A stretch of DNA of 64,000 nt from Caulobacter ginsengisoli (GCF_030814835.1 NZ_JAUSVS010000002.1:372001-436000), one strand, 5' to 3'. Positions 17,428 through 25,965 are shown, counted from the first letter of the stretch. Translations and numbers: made by a program. The notes: generated by a model from the sequence alone, not told the origin.

Positions 17428-18359
17428 TCGCCCTGACGAGGAGAACGGCCGGATTCGCCCCGGTCCTGGCGGCCTTCTGCCTGATGCTGGCGCCGCTGGC
17501 CGGGGCCTGGGCGGAGGCGGCGCTGCTGACCCCCAGGGCGTTCACCGACCGCTTCGTCGAGGCGCTGCATCAGGCCGCGCCGCAGCTGAAGGTGACCCGC
17601 AAGAGCGTCGACGAGCTGGACATCACCGCGCCGGGCGAAAAGGAGCCGGCCCAGCTCTACCTGGGCAACGCCTATCGGCAGTACGCCAACAACCCCTCGG
17701 CGCTCGACGAGATTATCGGCCGGTTCGTCCGGGTCACGATGGCCATGAACCAGACCCTACCGATCGTGCGGGCCGACATGCGGCTGCTGATCCGGCCGGC
17801 GTCCTACCTCGCCGAACTGGCGCGATTGCAGAAGGAGCAGGGCATGGACGATCCGCCCCTCTCCCGCCCGTTCACCGGCGATCTGGTGATACTGCTGGGT
17901 CAGAACACTCCGGACGCCTATCGCTACCCGCTGGGGAGCGATGTGCGCAAGGAACTGGGCGATGACCAGGACGCCATCTGGGCCTCGGCCCGGACCGCCA
18001 CCCTGGCGGCGATGACCGACATCCAGTTCGAAACCGTCGCGCCGGGCCTGGTGCTGGTGTCGGCCAATGACGACCTGGCGCCCAGCCTGCTGCTGGACGA
18101 CGCCTTCTGGCGCCGCAAGGAGCTGGAGGGGCCGGGCGAACTGACGGTGGCGGTGCTGGACAAGAGCACCCTGCTGGTCGGTCACGTGCAGGACCAGAAG
18201 GACTTCGACTTCCTGCAGGGCTTCGTCACCGAACAGTTCGACAACGGCGATGCTCTGTCGAAGGTGCTGCTGGTGCGCCGTGGCGGCCAGTGGATGGTCC
18301 GCGCGCCCGGGCTGGAGACCGACAATTCCGACGTGACGCCACGCCCTCGGATGGGATAG
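17424..18359 (+). CDS. Exported DUF1444 (YtpQ-like) family protein
   Basis: A 311-residue protein with a signal peptide (about residues 1-30, cleavage near AWA-EAA). LLTPRAFTDRFVEAL, YLGNAYRQYANNPSALDEIIGRFV and the following region match DUF1444, a family related to Bacillus YtpQ, of unknown biochemical role. The C-terminal 80 residues carry the domain that is duplicated in the small upstream gene. Export of a DUF1444 protein is noteworthy because the Bacillus members are cytoplasmic as far as I know. The operon continues with the DUF3253 gene 10 bp downstream. Confidence 0.78.
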   Translation: MIALTRRTAGFAPVLAAFCLMLAPLAGAWAEAALLTPRAFTDRFVEALHQAAPQLKVTRKSVDELDITAPGEKEPAQLYLGNAYRQYANNPSALDEIIGRFVRVTMAMNQTLPIVRADMRLLIRPASYLAELARLQKEQGMDDPPLSRPFTGDLVILLGQNTPDAYRYPLGSDVRKELGDDQDAIWASARTATLAAMTDIQFETVAPGLVLVSANDDLAPSLLLDDAFWRRKELEGPGELTVAVLDKSTLLVGHVQDQKDFDFLQGFVTEQFDNGDALSKVLLVRRGGQWMVRAPGLETDNSDVTPRPRMG

Positions 18360-18369
18360 GCCCCTTGGC

Positions 18370-18618
18370 ATGACCTCGCCCATCGAAGACGCCATCGAAG
18401 CCCTGCTGGCCGCCGCGCCGGAGGGCAAGAGCATCGATCCCGCCGCCGTCGCCAAGGCGCTGGACGCCGAGGGCTGGCGCCGGCAGCTCGGCCGGGTGCG
18501 CAACGAGGCCATCGGTATGGCAAGGCAGGGGCGGCTGGTGATCCTGCGCCACGGCAAGCCGGCCGACCCGGACACCTTCAAGGGCGTCTACCGCCTGAAG
18601 CGTCCCGATCCCGCCTAG
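18370..18618 (+). CDS. DUF3253 family small protein
   Basis: An 82-residue protein fully matching the DUF3253 pattern: IEDAIEALLAAAPEGKSIDPAAVAKAL, then WRRQLGRVRNEAIGMARQGRLVILRHGKPADP and FKGVYRLK. The fold is probably a winged helix. The function is not known. It lies between the DUF1444 gene (10 bp upstream) and the UDG-superfamily gene (5 bp downstream), so it is likely co-transcribed with both. Confidence 0.85.
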   Translation: MTSPIEDAIEALLAAAPEGKSIDPAAVAKALDAEGWRRQLGRVRNEAIGMARQGRLVILRHGKPADPDTFKGVYRLKRPDPA

Positions 18619-18623
18619 GGGCC

Positions 18624-19208
18624 ATGTCCCTCGCTGCCGTGCTCGCCGAGATCGCCGCCTGCCGCGCCTGCGCCGGCGAGCTGCCGCATGAGCCCAGGCC
18701 GGTGACCTGGGTGACGCCCGACACCCGTCTGCTGATCATCGGCCAGGCGCCGGGCCGGCGGGTGCATGAGAGCGGCGTCCCCTTCACCGACCCCTCCGGC
18801 GACCGGCTGCGCCAGTGGATGGGGATCGACTATGAGACCTTCTACGGCCGCCGCGAGATCGGGGTGGCGGCCATGGCCTTCTGTTTTCCGGGGACCAATC
18901 CCAAGGGCGGCGACTATCCGCCGCCGCCGCGCTGCGCCCGGCTGTGGCGGCCGCGGCTGATGGCCGCGCTGCCGAACCCGGAACTGACCCTGCTGGTCGG
19001 CGCCTACGCGCAAGACTGGGCCCTGGGCGAGGCGGCCGGAGCCAACATGACCGAGACGGTGCGACGCTGGCGGGACTATCTGCCCCGCTATCTGCCCCTG
19101 CCGCATCCGTCCTGGCGCAACACCGGTTGGCTGAAGCGCAACCCCTGGTTCGGGGACGAAGTGTCGCCTTTTCTTCGCGCCAAAGTTCGCGAAATACTCG
19201 GCCCATGA
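18624..19208 (+). CDS. Uracil-DNA glycosylase superfamily protein
   Basis: A 194-residue protein with a CxxC near the N-terminus (CRACAGEL), the UDG motif-A-like LLIIGQAPGRRVHESGVPFTDPSGDRL, and the motif-B-like LPHPSWRNTGWLKRNPWF. The family is common in Proteobacteria next to small uncharacterised genes, and most members have not been shown to excise uracil. Its stop overlaps the start of the hydrolase gene (ATGA). Because the active-site loop after GQAPG carries no Asp or Asn in the position of classical UNG enzymes, specificity should not be assumed. Confidence 0.85.
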   Translation: MSLAAVLAEIAACRACAGELPHEPRPVTWVTPDTRLLIIGQAPGRRVHESGVPFTDPSGDRLRQWMGIDYETFYGRREIGVAAMAFCFPGTNPKGGDYPPPPRCARLWRPRLMAALPNPELTLLVGAYAQDWALGEAAGANMTETVRRWRDYLPRYLPLPHPSWRNTGWLKRNPWFGDEVSPFLRAKVREILGP

Positions 19209-20224
19209 ACCGCCGCGTCTTCCTGGCCTCCGCTGCAGCCGTGTCGACCCTGGGGGCCTGCGCGCCGATCATCCAGGCCGCCGGCCGCCCGGACACCGGC
19301 TTTGCCGGTCCGCGCCTGGACGGCGACAGCTTCGTCAGTTTCGACGGCGCGCGCCTGGGCATGACCGTCTGGTCGGCGCCCGAGGAGCCGACGGCGGTGG
19401 TCGTCGCCCTGCACGGCATGAACGACTACGCCAACGCCTTCCACGTCGCCGCCCCCGTCTGGGCCGGGCAGGGGATCGCCACCTATGCCTTCGACCAGCG
19501 CGGCTATGGCCGCTCGCCCAATCGCGGCGTCTGGGCTGGCCAGGATCTGATCAAGCGCGACGTCATGACCTTCGTCGGCCTGGTCCGCGCCCGCCATCCG
19601 GGCGCGACCCTGACCCTGATGGGCGAGAGCATGGGCGGGGCAGACGCCATCATCACCATGGCCGACCCCAGCGCCCCGGCGGTCGATCGCATCGTCCTGC
19701 TGGCGCCGGCGGTCTGGGGCTGGTCCAACCAGCCCATCCCCTACAAGACCGCCCTGTGGATCACCGCCCATGTCGCCGGGCCCAAGGTCATGCAGCCGCC
19801 CGAGGCGCTGGTCCGCAACATCTGGCCCACCGACAATCATGACGAACTGGTCGCCATGGGCCGCGACAACCTGATGATCTGGGGCGCGCGCAACGACACC
19901 CTCTACGGCATGGTCGATCTGATGGAGCAGGCCTGGGCCTCGACCGGCCGGCTCAAGGCCCCGGTGCTCTACTGCTATGGCAAGCATGACCCGATCATTC
20001 CGGCCCGGCCCAGCTTCCAGGCGGCCGGCCGGCTGAAGAAGACCGACCGCTCGGCCTACTACGCCAACGGCTATCACCTGCTGACCCGCGACAAGCAGGG
20101 GGCCAAGGTCATCGCCGATGTCGCCGCCTTTATCCGTGACCCGCGCGGGCCGCTGCCCTCCGGCGTTCCGACCATTCCCGGCGCCCCGACCCTGCCCAAC
20201 CGGCAGATGGCTTCGGGGTTGTGA
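19205..20224 (+). CDS. Alpha/beta-hydrolase lipoprotein, monoacylglycerol-lipase/lysophospholipase type
   Basis: A 339-residue protein. The N-terminus has twin Arg (NRRVFLASAAA) and a lipobox LGAC with Cys19, so it is probably an exported lipoprotein, perhaps by the Tat route. The Hydrolase_4 domain shows VVALHGMNDY (oxyanion region), FDQRGYGRS, the nucleophile elbow GESMGG (Ser142), Asp in GKHDPI and His in NGYHLL. This set is the classical Ser-Asp-His triad of monoacylglycerol lipases. It is the last gene of the run that begins at 17062. Confidence 0.88.
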   Translation: MNRRVFLASAAAVSTLGACAPIIQAAGRPDTGFAGPRLDGDSFVSFDGARLGMTVWSAPEEPTAVVVALHGMNDYANAFHVAAPVWAGQGIATYAFDQRGYGRSPNRGVWAGQDLIKRDVMTFVGLVRARHPGATLTLMGESMGGADAIITMADPSAPAVDRIVLLAPAVWGWSNQPIPYKTALWITAHVAGPKVMQPPEALVRNIWPTDNHDELVAMGRDNLMIWGARNDTLYGMVDLMEQAWASTGRLKAPVLYCYGKHDPIIPARPSFQAAGRLKKTDRSAYYANGYHLLTRDKQGAKVIADVAAFIRDPRGPLPSGVPTIPGAPTLPNRQMASGL

Positions 20225-20286
20225 AGGCGGCTTTCGGGGCGTAAACCCCGCGCAACTTCCTTCCCCTATTTGCGTTGCGGACTGGC

Positions 20287-21360
20287 ATGACTCTGTTCGA
20301 TTCCCCGGCCTTCGAGAACCACGAAGGCGTGCACGCCTTCTTTGACGAAAAGTCCGGCCTCCGCTCGATCATCGCCATCCACTCCACCGCGCGGGGCCCC
20401 GCCGCCGGCGGCTGCCGCATGTGGCCCTATGCCAGCGCCGACCTCGCCCTGATCGACGCCCTGAAGCTGTCGCGCGGCATGTCCTACAAGAACGCCATGG
20501 CCGACCTGCCGCTGGGCGGCGGCAAGTCGGTGATCATCGGCGACAGCCGCAAGGACAAGACCCCGGCCCTGTTCGAGGCCTTCGGCGAGGCGGTCGAGTC
20601 GCTGGGCGGCCGCTACTGGACCGCCGAGGATGTCGGGGTCTCGCCCGCCGACCTGACCCACGCCGCCCGCAAGAGCCGCCACGTGGCCGGCCTGGAGGGC
20701 AGCCGCTCGGGGTCGGGCGATCCCAGTCCGGTGACCGCCGAGGGCGTGTTCCGGGGCATCGGGCTGGCCGTCGAGCGGGCCTACGACCGCGACCTCAAGG
20801 GCGTCACCGTCGCCCTGCAGGGTGTCGGCCATGTCGGCGCCTATCTGGCGGACAAGCTGCACGCGGCCGGCGCGAAGCTGATCATCTGCGACGTCAACGA
20901 AAAGGTCCTGGCCGAGGTCGCCGCCCGCACCGGCGCGACCATCGTGGCGCCCGAGGCCATCTTCGACGCCGAGGCGGAAGTCTTCGCCCCCTGCGCCCTG
21001 GGCGGGGCCATCAATGCCGAGACCCTGCCGCGCCTGAAGGGCCGGGTGATCGCCGGCGGGGCCAACAACCAGCTGGCTACGCCCGCCATCGGCCAGGCGC
21101 TGTTCGAGCGCGGCCTGCTCTACGCCCCCGACTATGTGATCAACGGCGGCGGCATCATCAATGTGGCCGGCGAGATCCGCGCCCTGGAACGCGGCGAGGC
21201 TTTCGACCGCGCCTGGGTGGCCGCCAAGCTGGACCGGCTGACCCAGACCATGGCCGAGGTCCTGGACCAGGCTGTCGCCGAGCGCCGCCCGACCCACGTC
21301 GTCGCCGACGAGATCGCCCGGGCCCGCATCCAGCGGCCGGACCGCAAGGCGGCGGCCTAG
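20287..21360 (+). CDS. Leu/Glu/Phe/Val-type amino-acid dehydrogenase
   Basis: A 357-residue protein of the Glu/Leu/Phe/Val dehydrogenase family, close to leucine dehydrogenase in length. The catalytic Lys80 lies in DLPLGGGKSVI, the substrate loop is RGPAAGGCRMWPY, and the Rossmann motif is LQGVGHVGAYLADKL. It reversibly deaminates a branched-chain amino acid with NAD. The start MTLFDSP at 20287 fits homologue N-termini better than the GTG/ATG 12 bases earlier. Its stop overlaps the convergent transporter gene by 4 bp. Confidence 0.9.
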   Translation: MTLFDSPAFENHEGVHAFFDEKSGLRSIIAIHSTARGPAAGGCRMWPYASADLALIDALKLSRGMSYKNAMADLPLGGGKSVIIGDSRKDKTPALFEAFGEAVESLGGRYWTAEDVGVSPADLTHAARKSRHVAGLEGSRSGSGDPSPVTAEGVFRGIGLAVERAYDRDLKGVTVALQGVGHVGAYLADKLHAAGAKLIICDVNEKVLAEVAARTGATIVAPEAIFDAEAEVFAPCALGGAINAETLPRLKGRVIAGGANNQLATPAIGQALFERGLLYAPDYVINGGGIINVAGEIRALERGEAFDRAWVAAKLDRLTQTMAEVLDQAVAERRPTHVVADEIARARIQRPDRKAAA

Positions 21361-22835
21361 ATCTTCTCCGCCCCCGCCGACGTCGCGCCCTTGTGGCCGC
21401 TGAGGTTGGCGCCGGCGTCCTTGTCCAGGCCCAGATAGAAGGGCAGGGCCATCAGGGTGACCGCGCCGATGGCGATATAGGGCAGGGTGAAGCGGTCCGG
21501 GGTCAGGGCGCCGTCGGCGCCGCCCCTGGCGAAGTGCAGCATCAGGCCGCCGAAACTGATCCCCAGGGCCAGCCCCACCTGCTGGGTCACCGCCGACAGG
21601 GTCGAGGCCGCCGCCACCGAGCGGTCGGGGACGTCGGCATAGGCGATGGTGTTGGCGGCGATGAACTGGCTGGAGCGGAAGAAGCCGCCGAATAGCAGCA
21701 GGCCCATGATCAGCGGGGCCGGCGTGCCGATCCGGAAGGCCGCGGGCGCGGCGATCATCACCGAGGAGACGACCAGGAAGACGCAGAGGGCGGTGCGGAA
21801 GCCGACCCGCTTGAGAATGGCCCCGGCGAACGGCCGGGCGCCCAGCACGCCCAGCCCGCCGGCCAGGGTGACCGAGCCGGCCTGCAGCGGCGTCCAGCCC
21901 ATACCGACCTGCAACAGCAGCGGCATCAGGAACGGCCCTGCCCCGATGCCGAGCCGCACGAAGGTGCCGCCGACCAGGCTGGCCCGCAGGGTCTTGTACC
22001 TGAGCAGGCCCAGGTCGAGGATCGGCCGGGCCTTGCGCCGCGAGAAGCGGACATAGGCGAAGGCCGCGGCCAGGGAGGCGGCCACCAGGACCGCCTGCCA
22101 GACCGGCGGGATGATCGACAGGCCCCCGGTTTCGGCCACCGCCACGATACCGGAGATGGCGCTGGCGGCCAGGAAGAAGCCCAGCCAGTCGAAGGGACCG
22201 GGGTCGGGGCTTTTGATCGGCGGCACGAACCGCATGACCGCCACCATGCCCAGCAGGCCGACCGGCAGGTTGAGGTAGAAGATCCACGGCCAGTCGGCGA
22301 CGCTGAGCACGAAGCCGGCCAAGGGCGGGCCGATCAGGGGCCCGATCAGGGCCGGCATGACGAACCAGCCCATGGCCCTGAGCAGCTGCTCGCGGGGGGC
22401 TTGGCCGACGACGATCAGCCGGGCCACCGGGGTCATCATCGCCCCGCCCATGCCCTGGATGATCCGCGCGCCCACCAGCTCGGTCAGGGTGCGCGAGAGG
22501 CCGCACAGGGCCGAGCCGATCAGGAAGACGGCCATGGCGGCCAGGAACACCCGCCGCGCCCCGAACTTCTCGGCCGCCCAGCCGCTGACCGGCACGAAGA
22601 CCGCGAGGGCGAGGATGTAGGAGGTCAGGGCCAGCTTCAGGTGGATCGGATCGACATGGAAGCCGCGCGCCAGGGTCGGCAGGGCTGTCGACAGGGCGGT
22701 GGAGTCGATGAACTCCATCAACAGCGCGCTGGCCACCGCCAGCGCCACCAGGCGCGAGGCCCAGCTGGAAACGGCAGGCGGCGCATCGGGCAGCGGCGTT
22801 TGCGGCGCCGAGTCTAGTCGATCTTCGGAGGGCAC
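21357..22835 (-). CDS. DHA2-family (EmrB/QacA) multidrug efflux MFS transporter
   Basis: About 492 residues with 14 predicted membrane segments. It shows the DHA2 features: FIDSTALSTALPTLARGF in helix 1, WAAEKFGARRVF (MFS motif A), RIIQGMGGAMMTPVARLIV, and a typical PFDWLGFFLAA domain link. These are drug:H+ antiporters of the inner membrane. The start is uncertain: no ATG lies before helix 1, so GTG at 22835 is proposed, without a visible ribosome site; a GTG at 22916 would overlap the upstream gene by 41 bp. Confidence 0.85.
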   Translation of the reverse strand: MPSEDRLDSAPQTPLPDAPPAVSSWASRLVALAVASALLMEFIDSTALSTALPTLARGFHVDPIHLKLALTSYILALAVFVPVSGWAAEKFGARRVFLAAMAVFLIGSALCGLSRTLTELVGARIIQGMGGAMMTPVARLIVVGQAPREQLLRAMGWFVMPALIGPLIGPPLAGFVLSVADWPWIFYLNLPVGLLGMVAVMRFVPPIKSPDPGPFDWLGFFLAASAISGIVAVAETGGLSIIPPVWQAVLVAASLAAAFAYVRFSRRKARPILDLGLLRYKTLRASLVGGTFVRLGIGAGPFLMPLLLQVGMGWTPLQAGSVTLAGGLGVLGARPFAGAILKRVGFRTALCVFLVVSSVMIAAPAAFRIGTPAPLIMGLLLFGGFFRSSQFIAANTIAYADVPDRSVAAASTLSAVTQQVGLALGISFGGLMLHFARGGADGALTPDRFTLPYIAIGAVTLMALPFYLGLDKDAGANLSGHKGATSAGAEKI

Positions 22836-22875
22836 GGCGCGGGTGTAACGCCGGACGACGCGGTTTGGAACCGCC

Positions 22876-23784
22876 TCAGCGCGGCGACTGCAGCGACGGC
22901 TGGCGGCCGATGCCACCGCGTGGCCGGGCCGTGGGCTTGGCGCCCGACAGCGAGAAGGTCAGGCCGAACACCGTGTCTTCGCGCGAGATGCCATAGGCCC
23001 CGATCTCGCGGCGGGCGGCGGTGGCGGCGATCTGGGCCCGGCCCTTGCGCCAGCCGATGCCGATCTGGGCCTTGCCGAACTCGGCCAGCTGCTCGACCGA
23101 CCAGCCCGACTTCTTCCAGCCGCTGAACGGATCACGGATCAGGTTGAAGCCATAGGCCTCGCCCGAGCCGGCGGCGAAGATGAACCAGCGGCCCTTCCTG
23201 CGGTCGGGCTTGGCCTGCAGCTGGACCAGCAGGCCGCGCGACTGGGTCCTGGGCGGCGGCCGCGACACGCGCGGCGCGGCGGGATTGTCGAAGCTGTCGC
23301 GATCGATGGCCAGGCCCGAGCCCGGATTGACGGCGCCGCCGGGCGCGCCCAGGGCCAGGGTGATGCGGGGCAGGGCGGCTCTGGTCGACCGCGACGTCGG
23401 CTGCAGGCTGGCTCTCGCGTCGGGCGGCAGCAGCGCGGCCATGGTGATGGGCCGGGGCGCCATGCTGGAAGCCGAAGTCGCGGTTGGCGGCGGGGCGGAG
23501 GCCAGGCGGATGACGGAGGAATTGGGGACGGACGGGGCGGGCCCGCCGGCCAGCTGCACCGGCGGCCGGTCCTCGGCCCAGCGGCCGGTGCGGATCGGCG
23601 CGTCGGGATCGTCGCCGCCGGCCAGAGCCACCTGCGAGCCCGGGGCGGTCGATACATCGGCGAACTGGGTGTCGCTGAGGGCGCGGTTCGGATTGGCGCC
23701 GCTGTCGGCAGTCACCGCAACGCTCAGCGACGCCGCGACGACGCTGGTGACTGCAAACAAACCGATGCCGACTCGCGTCCGCAC
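22876..23784 (-). CDS. Secreted protein of unknown function with low-complexity linker
   Basis: A 302-residue protein not recognised. Residues 1-27 are a signal peptide. Residues 30-180 are Pro/Ala/Ser/Thr-rich and probably disordered. The last ~110 residues form an ordered domain (LLVQLQAKPDRRKGRWFIFAAGSGEAYGFNLIRDPF, then KAQIGIGWRKGRAQIAATAARRE and DTVFGLTFSLSG) of alternating beta strands that resembles part of an outer-membrane barrel or periplasmic beta domain. The design suggests an envelope-anchored module on a flexible tether. This role is inference only. Confidence 0.7.
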   Translation of the reverse strand: MRTRVGIGLFAVTSVVAASLSVAVTADSGANPNRALSDTQFADVSTAPGSQVALAGGDDPDAPIRTGRWAEDRPPVQLAGGPAPSVPNSSVIRLASAPPPTATSASSMAPRPITMAALLPPDARASLQPTSRSTRAALPRITLALGAPGGAVNPGSGLAIDRDSFDNPAAPRVSRPPPRTQSRGLLVQLQAKPDRRKGRWFIFAAGSGEAYGFNLIRDPFSGWKKSGWSVEQLAEFGKAQIGIGWRKGRAQIAATAARREIGAYGISREDTVFGLTFSLSGAKPTARPRGGIGRQPSLQSPR

Positions 23785-23895
23785 GTTCTCCCCCTAATTC
23801 CCCTGTCCCAAAGGTTAACGCGTTGGGGGGCCAGCGCAACCCGGCTCGCGGGACAAGCGAGGCGATTTCGCCCCCAAGGCGCCCGGTTTGGGTCG

Positions 23896-24042
23896 CTAGT
23901 GCCCGGGGCGGGGTTTGAAACTGCGCGGCTCGACGTTTTTCAGGCAGGATTTGTCGGCCTTTTCCCCATGTTTCGGCGCCGCGGCCGTTTTGGGGATCTG
24001 AAAACTGTTGTGCTGCGACTGCTGCTGGAATCCGGTGGGCAT
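23896..24042 (-). CDS. Predicted 48-residue basic small protein
   Basis: A short reading frame of 48 codons with a strong ribosome site (GAGGAGG, 7-8 bases before ATG) and normal GC-rich codon use. The peptide begins MPTGFQQQSQHNSFQ and continues with Lys, Pro and His residues and one Cys (KSCLKN), ending in RPGH. It is basic and hydrophilic, with no membrane segment. I do not recognise it. It stands alone, between the secreted protein gene and the transglutaminase-like gene. The evidence for coding is the ribosome site and position rather than homology. Confidence 0.55.
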   Translation of the reverse strand: MPTGFQQQSQHNSFQIPKTAAAPKHGEKADKSCLKNVEPRSFKPRPGH

Positions 24043-24094
24043 GTCCGTCCTCCTCACGCTCTTTCACTTTGGGGCCGCCAGGACCCCAGTTGAA

Positions 24095-24970
24095 TCAAGC
24101 GGCTTGCGGCAGGTTTTCACAAGCCGTGACAGAGACTTTGACGATCATTTGGCTGTGACCGGGATCGCCGACGATGGTCCCCGACACCGGCGCGGCCTCG
24201 CGCGGCGTGCGGGTGGCGGCGATGGGGATCAGGTCCGGGGACTCGGCCAGGGCGTTGGTCGGATCGAACTCCATCCAGCCCAGGTCCGGCAGGAAGACTT
24301 CGCACCAGGCGTGGGTCGCGCCGGCCCCGCGCTTGCCGCCCGAGGGGTCGTGCAGATAACCGCTGACGAAGCGGGCGGCATAGCCCAGTCGCCGCAGCGC
24401 CTCGACCATCAGCCAGGCCAGGTCGCGGCAGGCGCCTGAGCGCAGGCGCAGGGTCTCGGTGGGAGCCTGGACGCCCTCGTTCCCGCGTTCGGCATAGGCG
24501 AAGTCGTCGTGGATCGCCTGGTTCAGCCGCAGCAGGAAGGGCAGGGCCCGCTCGTCCAGCGCCCCCATCTGGCTGCGCAGCCAGCGCAGCAGGATCGCGT
24601 CCTCGTCGTCGGTGCAGGGCTCGATGAAGGGGTTGAGGGCGACGCGGTCGTCGCGGGCGTAGACGATGGGCGACAGGGTGTGGGGATTGTCGTGGCGAAG
24701 CGGGTGGAGCGGGGCCGGATAGCGCTCGATGATCAGGCGGTTGACGATGCTCAGCGCCCGCGCCTCGCCGGAGGGGGTGAACAGGCAGACGCTGTTGCCC
24801 AGGGCGTCATAGACCCAGCGGGACTCGCCGGGCGGCGAGACGGTCAGGCCGGCCTCGACCACCCGCAGCGCATGGGTGTCTCGGGGGCGCAGCATCAGGC
24901 GGTGCGGCCCGAACCGCACCGGATGCTCGTAGCTGTACTGGGTCTCATGCAGGATGGTCAGCCGGGCCAT
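24095..24970 (-). CDS. Transglutaminase-like cysteine protease-fold protein
   Basis: A 291-residue protein with the two usual domains: an N-terminal Bact_transglu_N (TILHETQYSYEHPVRFGPHRLMLRPRD) and a transglutaminase core with Cys181 in LRSGACRDLAWLMVEALRRLG, His220 in GATHAWCEVFLP and Asp236 in FDPTN. Bacterial members are cytoplasmic enzymes presumed to hydrolyse or modify amide bonds in peptides; real substrates are rarely known. In other genomes they often sit with circularly permuted ATP-grasp genes, which are not present here. Confidence 0.9.
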   Translation of the reverse strand: MARLTILHETQYSYEHPVRFGPHRLMLRPRDTHALRVVEAGLTVSPPGESRWVYDALGNSVCLFTPSGEARALSIVNRLIIERYPAPLHPLRHDNPHTLSPIVYARDDRVALNPFIEPCTDDEDAILLRWLRSQMGALDERALPFLLRLNQAIHDDFAYAERGNEGVQAPTETLRLRSGACRDLAWLMVEALRRLGYAARFVSGYLHDPSGGKRGAGATHAWCEVFLPDLGWMEFDPTNALAESPDLIPIAATRTPREAAPVSGTIVGDPGHSQMIVKVSVTACENLPQAA

Positions 24971-25063
24971 GTGAAGGGGTGAACTCCCGGTTCGCCCGCC
25001 CGTTCCATCATCCTGGCTGCAGAGTAACTGGACAGAACAAAAAGAGAACATTAGGGTTCGCCC

Positions 25064-25732
25064 ATGACCGCCTCGCAACCCTCGGACCGCGCCGTCCGCA
25101 CCGCGCTTCGCCAGTCTCGTGACCGCTCCTGGGAGGGCGATGCCCCCATGTCGCTCGAGGAGGTGGCGGCGGGCGTGCATCACTGCCGCCGCTGCGATCT
25201 CTGGCGCGACGCCACCCAGGGCGTGCCGGGCGAGGGGCCTGACAGGGCGCGGCTGATGATCGTCGGCGAGCAGCCGGGCGATCAGGAGGATCAGGCCGGC
25301 CGGCCGTTCGTCGGCCCCGCCGGCCAGCTGTTCGACCGCGCCGCCGCGCAGGCCGGCCTGCCGCGTGAACGGGTCTGGGTGACCAACGCGGTCAAGCACT
25401 TCAAGCACGAGCTGCGCGGCAAGCGCCGCATTCACCAGACCCCCAACGCCGGCGAGGTCACCGCCTGCCGCTGGTGGCTGGACGCCGAGCGGCGGCTGAT
25501 CCGGCCCCGGGTGGTGCTGGCCCTGGGGGCCACGGCGGCGACGGCGGTGTTCGGCAAGGCCACCCCCATCGGCGCCAACCGCGGCCGGGCGCTGCAGCTG
25601 CCCGACCAGTCCCAGGGGCTGGTGACCTGGCATCCCAGCTTCCTGCTCCGCGTCCCCGACGAACGGGCCAGGGACAAGGCGTTCGGCGAGCTGGTCGAGG
25701 ACCTCAGGCTGGCCTGGAAGCTGGCGGGTTAG
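25064..25732 (+). CDS. udgX: UdgX, uracil-DNA binding/cross-linking glycosylase
   Basis: A 222-residue protein with the UdgX hallmarks. GEQPGDQED (68-76) is motif A, with Gln in place of the family-4 Ala. GKRRIHQTP (about 119-127) is the extra loop carrying His124, the residue that in characterised UdgX attacks the sugar C1' and leaves the protein covalently bound to the abasic site. WHPSFLLR (from 189) is motif B. Cys41, Cys44 and Cys135 suit an iron-sulfur cluster; a fourth ligand is not obvious. An internal Met29 is another possible start. The gene ends at an inverted-repeat element. Confidence 0.93.
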   Translation: MTASQPSDRAVRTALRQSRDRSWEGDAPMSLEEVAAGVHHCRRCDLWRDATQGVPGEGPDRARLMIVGEQPGDQEDQAGRPFVGPAGQLFDRAAAQAGLPRERVWVTNAVKHFKHELRGKRRIHQTPNAGEVTACRWWLDAERRLIRPRVVLALGATAATAVFGKATPIGANRGRALQLPDQSQGLVTWHPSFLLRVPDERARDKAFGELVEDLRLAWKLAG

Positions 25733-25734
25733 AG

Positions 25735-25965
25735 CTCCGCTCCCGGCGGGAGCGGACGGCCCGCCCGAGGCGCGCCTGCAGCGCGCCCGCCGGCAGGCCA
25801 GGTGAGGGTTTCAAAAGCCGTGCGGTGTCAGAAGGTGAGTTGTTTCCGCACCGCTTGAGCGCGTGGCGCATAGGCCTAAGCCAGTCACGGCCTGTCGCCG
25901 CACGGCCCGGAAACCCTCACCGGACCTCGCTCTGGCGAGGTCGTCCGCCCCCGCCGGGGGCGGAG
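25735..25965. repeat. 231-bp nested inverted repeat (cruciform-like element A)
   Basis: The outer arms 25735-25757 and 25943-25965 are inverted copies with 2 mismatches in 23, and each arm is itself a hairpin (CCGCTCCC / GGGAGCGG). A second pair, GGTGAGGGTTTC at 25801-25812 and its exact complement at 25910-25921, nests inside. Further hairpins lie at GACCTCGC/GCGAGGTC (25923-25942). The element fills the convergent gap between udgX (stop at 25732) and the MFS gene (stop at 25969) with 2-3 bp to spare. It may act as a bidirectional terminator or be a short mobile repeat. Confidence 0.8.
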
